From the NCBI RefSeq assembly GCF_002964975.1, contig NZ_PSZM01000047.1:1-58205 (forward strand): a stretch of 58,205 bases of DNA, given 5' to 3'. This stretch comes from Apibacter adventoris (GTDB taxonomy: Bacteria > Bacteroidota > Bacteroidia > Flavobacteriales > Weeksellaceae). The position numbers were made by a program, and so were the translations under genes. This document shows, piece by piece, positions 55,313 to 58,205 of this stretch (the stretch's first letter is position 1; each line of letters opens with the position of its first letter). The notes below the pieces were generated by a model, which was given only the letters and a program-made list of their open reading frames with translations, was not told where the DNA came from and made no database searches.

Positions 55313-56437
55313 ATGAAAATAGGTGTTGTTTGTTACCCTACATATGGTGGTAGTGGAATTGTAGCTACACAGGTAGGAATGGATATGGCTGCCTTAGGAA
55401 ACCAAGTACATTTTATAAGTTATAGTTTACCAGCTCGGTTAGATGTTACCTTACCAAATATTTACTTTCATCAGGTGAGTATAAAAAATTATCCTTTATT
55501 TGAATATCAACCTTTTTCTTTAGCCCTGTCTACTATAATAGTTAATATTGCAGAAACTCAAGGTTTAGACCTACTACATGTACACTATGCAATACCTCAT
55601 GCCTATGCAGCATATTTTGCTAAACAAATATTAATGCAAAAAGGGATTAATTTACCTATAATAACCACTTTACATGGAACAGATATTACGCTGGTAGGAA
55701 AACATCCTGTGTATAAATCAGGTGTAGAATTTTCTATCAATCAGTCTGATTATATAACATCGGTTTCTGAAAGTTTGAAAAGAGATACTTATGAAGTTTT
55801 TTCAATTAAGAAAAATATAGAAGTTATTCCAAATTTTATTGATAATGATTTAATTAAAGATACTCAACCTTGTTTAAGAGGAAATTTTGTGAGCACTAAT
55901 GAAAAATTATTGATTCATGTTTCTAATTTACGAAAGATAAAAAGAATAGATGATGTGGTTAAAATTTTTAATTTGGTTCAGAAGAAAATAAAATCTAAAT
56001 TATTGATTGTAGGAGAAGGACCAGAATCAGAAACAATAGAAAAACTTACTCATGAATTTAAATTAGAAGATAAAATAAAGACCATAGGCAGCATTCAGAA
56101 TGTTCCATGTATTTTAAGTGTGGCGGATTTATTTTTATTACCATCTGAACAGGAAAGCTTCGGATTGGCGGCTTTAGAAGCTATGGCTTGCAGTCTACCG
56201 GTAATATCGAGTAATGCGGGAGGAATAACAGAAGTAAATAAAGATGGTTTTTCTGGATTTGCTTCACCTGTAGGTGATGTGGAATCGATGGCCAAGCACG
56301 CTATTTACTTATTAGAAGATGACTCACGTTTGCAAAAGTTTAAAAAACAAGCGAAAGAACAAGCTTTATTATTTGATAAGAAAAAAATTTTTCCTATGTA
56401 TGAAGACTTATATCATAGGGCATTATTACTAAAATAA
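55313..56437 (+). CDS. bshA: N-acetyl-alpha-D-glucosaminyl L-malate synthase BshA
   Basis: The 374-residue GT4 protein begins MKIGVVCYPTYGGSGIVATQ and has HVHYAIPHAYAAYFAKQIL, TTLHGTDITLVGKHPVYKSG and ESFGLAALEAMACSLPVISS. This is the first enzyme of bacillithiol synthesis: it joins UDP-GlcNAc and L-malate. The signature start separates it from other GT4 enzymes. Confidence 0.9.
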   Translation: MKIGVVCYPTYGGSGIVATQVGMDMAALGNQVHFISYSLPARLDVTLPNIYFHQVSIKNYPLFEYQPFSLALSTIIVNIAETQGLDLLHVHYAIPHAYAAYFAKQILMQKGINLPIITTLHGTDITLVGKHPVYKSGVEFSINQSDYITSVSESLKRDTYEVFSIKKNIEVIPNFIDNDLIKDTQPCLRGNFVSTNEKLLIHVSNLRKIKRIDDVVKIFNLVQKKIKSKLLIVGEGPESETIEKLTHEFKLEDKIKTIGSIQNVPCILSVADLFLLPSEQESFGLAALEAMACSLPVISSNAGGITEVNKDGFSGFASPVGDVESMAKHAIYLLEDDSRLQKFKKQAKEQALLFDKKKIFPMYEDLYHRALLLK

Positions 56438-56621
56438 AATTTTAATATTAAAAAATTATGTTTTATTGATAAATAATAAAGTAAGTATATTTTTATTTTC
56501 GTGCATCTTTATTATTATTAAATTTTCATTGTATAAGTCAAATAAAAAGCAGATTAGTTATAATAATATATTTACTTTATTATCTATATTTTAAGTATAT
56601 TAATATGATTTTTTATTTATC

Positions 56622-57443
56622 TTAATCTATTGTAATATATTTATAATCAAATATATAAGAAGCCTTAAATTCGCCAGTAACGGTATCTTTTCCTTCGATG
56701 GTTAAAGGATAATTTTCATTATCATAGGTGATGGTATAAATAATTGATTCTTCATGATTACCATCAGAATAAATATCCTTACGTACCGGATTATTTTGGG
56801 ATAAGGTTAAAAAATATAAGTCCTCATTAATCATAATCTTAAAATACGGATTATATTCTTTAAAAGGATTGATTTTTTGATCGTATGAAAATATATCTTT
56901 AGCATCATCAACTTTATTATATAAAAGTGTTTCTATATTATTTGCTGAATTATAAGTATACATATAATTAAGAGCTGTATCAGAACATAATTTGTCATTA
57001 CATGACATAGTTAATAAATTTTGAGTATAGTGAAAATAATCTCTGTCAACTACTCCGTTTCTTATTCTATTAGAGTATGATAATAAATTACCTGAATAAA
57101 AAAGTTCCTCAGTATTATCCAGAATATTGTTATTGTATTCTATAATTTTAATTAATTTTTTGTCTTTGTCATATTCAAAATTTCTATAAGAACCTTCTTC
57201 CTCTAAGTCTGTAAGTTTAGATACCTGCCCGTTTTCATAAAAAAATTCATAAGTATTAGTATCATATTGAGGAGTATTGTTTGCGCCTTTATATACCTCT
57301 TTAATTGATAAATGATGAATAACCTTTTGAGTTTTAGACTCAGGTTTATTAATAACATCGATAGCATCATTATCATCATTATCACTACTGCAGCTAAATA
57401 GAATAAAGAGTAGAACGTTTAGTAGTACAATTTTGTTTTTCAT
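56622..57443 (-). CDS. Lipoprotein with YD-like repeats (copy 1)
   Basis: The 273-residue protein has signal MKNKIVLLNVLLFILFSC with a lipobox Cys, then an acidic SSDNDDNDA. The body has hairpin-like repeats such as YEFFYENGQVSKLTDLEE, NFEYDKDKKLIKIIEY and ELFYSGNLLSYSN, similar in style to the short Y-D/N-G repeats of DUF-type Bacteroidota lipoproteins. It is outer-membrane anchored with unknown function. A paralogue follows upstream at 57545. Confidence 0.7.
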   Translation of the reverse strand: MKNKIVLLNVLLFILFSCSSDNDDNDAIDVINKPESKTQKVIHHLSIKEVYKGANNTPQYDTNTYEFFYENGQVSKLTDLEEEGSYRNFEYDKDKKLIKIIEYNNNILDNTEELFYSGNLLSYSNRIRNGVVDRDYFHYTQNLLTMSCNDKLCSDTALNYMYTYNSANNIETLLYNKVDDAKDIFSYDQKINPFKEYNPYFKIMINEDLYFLTLSQNNPVRKDIYSDGNHEESIIYTITYDNENYPLTIEGKDTVTGEFKASYIFDYKYITID

Positions 57444-57480
57444 TTTTTTATTAATTTAAGAGTTATTAATTGAATATTAT

Positions 57481-57524
57481 AAAACAAAGACACATTAAAA
57501 TATGTTAATATGCCTTTGTTTTTA
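57481..57524 (-). terminator. Terminator between lipoprotein copies
   Basis: AAAACAAAG / CTTTGTTTT stem with an inner ATTAA/TTAAT arm, downstream of the copy that ends at 57545. Confidence 0.6.
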
Positions 57525-57544
57525 TATATTATATTTTACTTTTT

Positions 57545-58205
57545 CTAATCTACCTTAATAGTTCGATATTCGAATGCATAAGAAATCTTAAATTCACCTG
57601 TAACGGCATCTTTTCCTTCGATGGTTAAAGGATAATTATCATTATCATAGGTAATGTTATAAATGATTGATTCTTCAAGATTACCATTAGAATAATAATC
57701 CATACGTACCGGATTATTTTGGGATAAGGTTAAATAAAAGTCATTATTAATCATAATCTTAAAATACGGATTATATTCTTTAAAAGGATTGATTTTTTGA
57801 TCGTATGAAAATATATCTTTAGCATCATCAACTTTATTATATAAAAGTGTTTCTATATTATTTGCTGAATTATAAGTATACATATAATTAAGAGCTGTAT
57901 CAGAACATAATTTGTCATTACATGACATAGTTAATAAATTTTGAGTATAGTGAAAATAATCTCTGCTAACTGTTCCGTATTCACTTGTATCAGAGTATGA
58001 TAAAAAATTACCTGAATAATAAAGGTCAACAGTAGTAATCAGAATATTTTTATAGTATTCTATAGTTTTAATTAATTTTTTGTCTTTGTCATATTCAAAA
58101 TTTCTATAAGAACCTTCTTCCTCTAAGTTTGTAAGTTTGGAAACCTGCCCGTTTTCATAAGAAAATTCATAAGTATTAGTATCATATTGAGGAGTATTGT
58201 TTTCG
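57545..58205 (-). CDS. Lipoprotein with YD-like repeats (copy 2, cut by window edge)
   Basis: The frame is open from the window edge (starting within NNTPQYDTNTYEFSYENGQV) down to the stop at 57545, so the N-terminus lies outside. It matches copy 1 almost residue for residue over long blocks (for example NLLTMSCNDKLCSDTALNYM), with local differences such as SYSDTSEYGTVSRDY for SYSNRIRNGVVDRDY. It is a tandem duplicate. Confidence 0.75.
   Translation of the reverse strand, partial: ENNTPQYDTNTYEFSYENGQVSKLTNLEEEGSYRNFEYDKDKKLIKTIEYYKNILITTVDLYYSGNFLSYSDTSEYGTVSRDYFHYTQNLLTMSCNDKLCSDTALNYMYTYNSANNIETLLYNKVDDAKDIFSYDQKINPFKEYNPYFKIMINNDFYLTLSQNNPVRMDYYSNGNLEESIIYNITYDNDNYPLTIEGKDAVTGEFKISYAFEYRTIKVD

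Noticed and set aside
56438-56621. Small gene or ncRNA between bshA and the lipoprotein
   Set aside because: Only AT-rich sequence without a stable hairpin or coding signal.

Overview
The window comes from an AT-rich member of the Bacteroidota, most likely class Flavobacteriia. Support for this: two proteins end in a type IX secretion sorting tail, there is a CarboxypepD_reg-TonB-dependent receptor, a DUF2723-type protein O-mannosyltransferase, BshA, malate:quinone oxidoreductase, TAnnTTTG-type promoter boxes, and the gene order rpsL-rpsG-fusA-rpsJ. The low GC and small gene set would suit a Weeksellaceae/Apibacter-like organism, but the sequence alone does not prove that.

Region 1 (1-23.8 kb) is an array of polymorphic-toxin cassettes. 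Ten units begin with a degraded copy of the same RHS-repeat core end (YYDHADHLGSSS ... GLYYYGARYYNPRES). The core then switches to an unrelated toxin tip, followed at once or with overlap by a cognate immunity gene, a strong hairpin terminator, and a remnant of a small minus-strand gene. Five more toxin tails lack the core; three of these sit behind copies of a second repeated gene, a secreted 137-aa protein. I count 15 toxin tips or tails and 15 immunity genes. All 15 immunity frames are open, while most toxin frames carry frameshifts, stops or deletions. Recognisable toxin types are a NucA/NucB-like DNase, a toxin-44-like domain, a family of Cys/His peptidase-like toxins with lipoprotein immunities, and a GxSxG lipase-like hydrolase. 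Immunity types include a SUKH-like protein, an ankyrin lipoprotein, an LRR-like protein, a LemA-like membrane protein, a three-helix membrane protein and several membrane-anchored proteins. No full-length RHS gene, transposase or integrase is present in the window.

The 3-prime boundary of each unit is a remnant of a minus-strand gene whose intact form (84 aa) lies at 21.1-21.3 kb, translationally coupled to a 40-aa ORF. The junction between this remnant and the next RHS core is nearly identical in most units. This suggests that the array grew by duplication and recombination of one ancestral unit flanked by homologous sequence on both sides.

Region 2 (24.0-35.3 kb) starts with tRNA-Arg(UCG) immediately beside the array, then a large DUF2723 protein, a GH3-family enzyme and a compact surface-polysaccharide cluster (GT2, GT-B-like, FkbM methyltransferase, flippase), then a CarboxypepD_reg protein and a DUF4442 protein.

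Region 3 (35.3-44.7 kb) holds a minus-strand operon (TonB receptor, rhodanese-thioredoxin protein, Ntn-hydrolase), a deoxynucleoside kinase, prmA-clpS and etfB-etfA.

Region 4 (44.8-58.2 kb) holds the str operon (rpsL, rpsG, fusA, rpsJ), two tandem LRR proteins exported by type IX secretion, pcm, mqo, an esterase, bshA, and two tandem paralogous lipoproteins, the last cut by the window edge.
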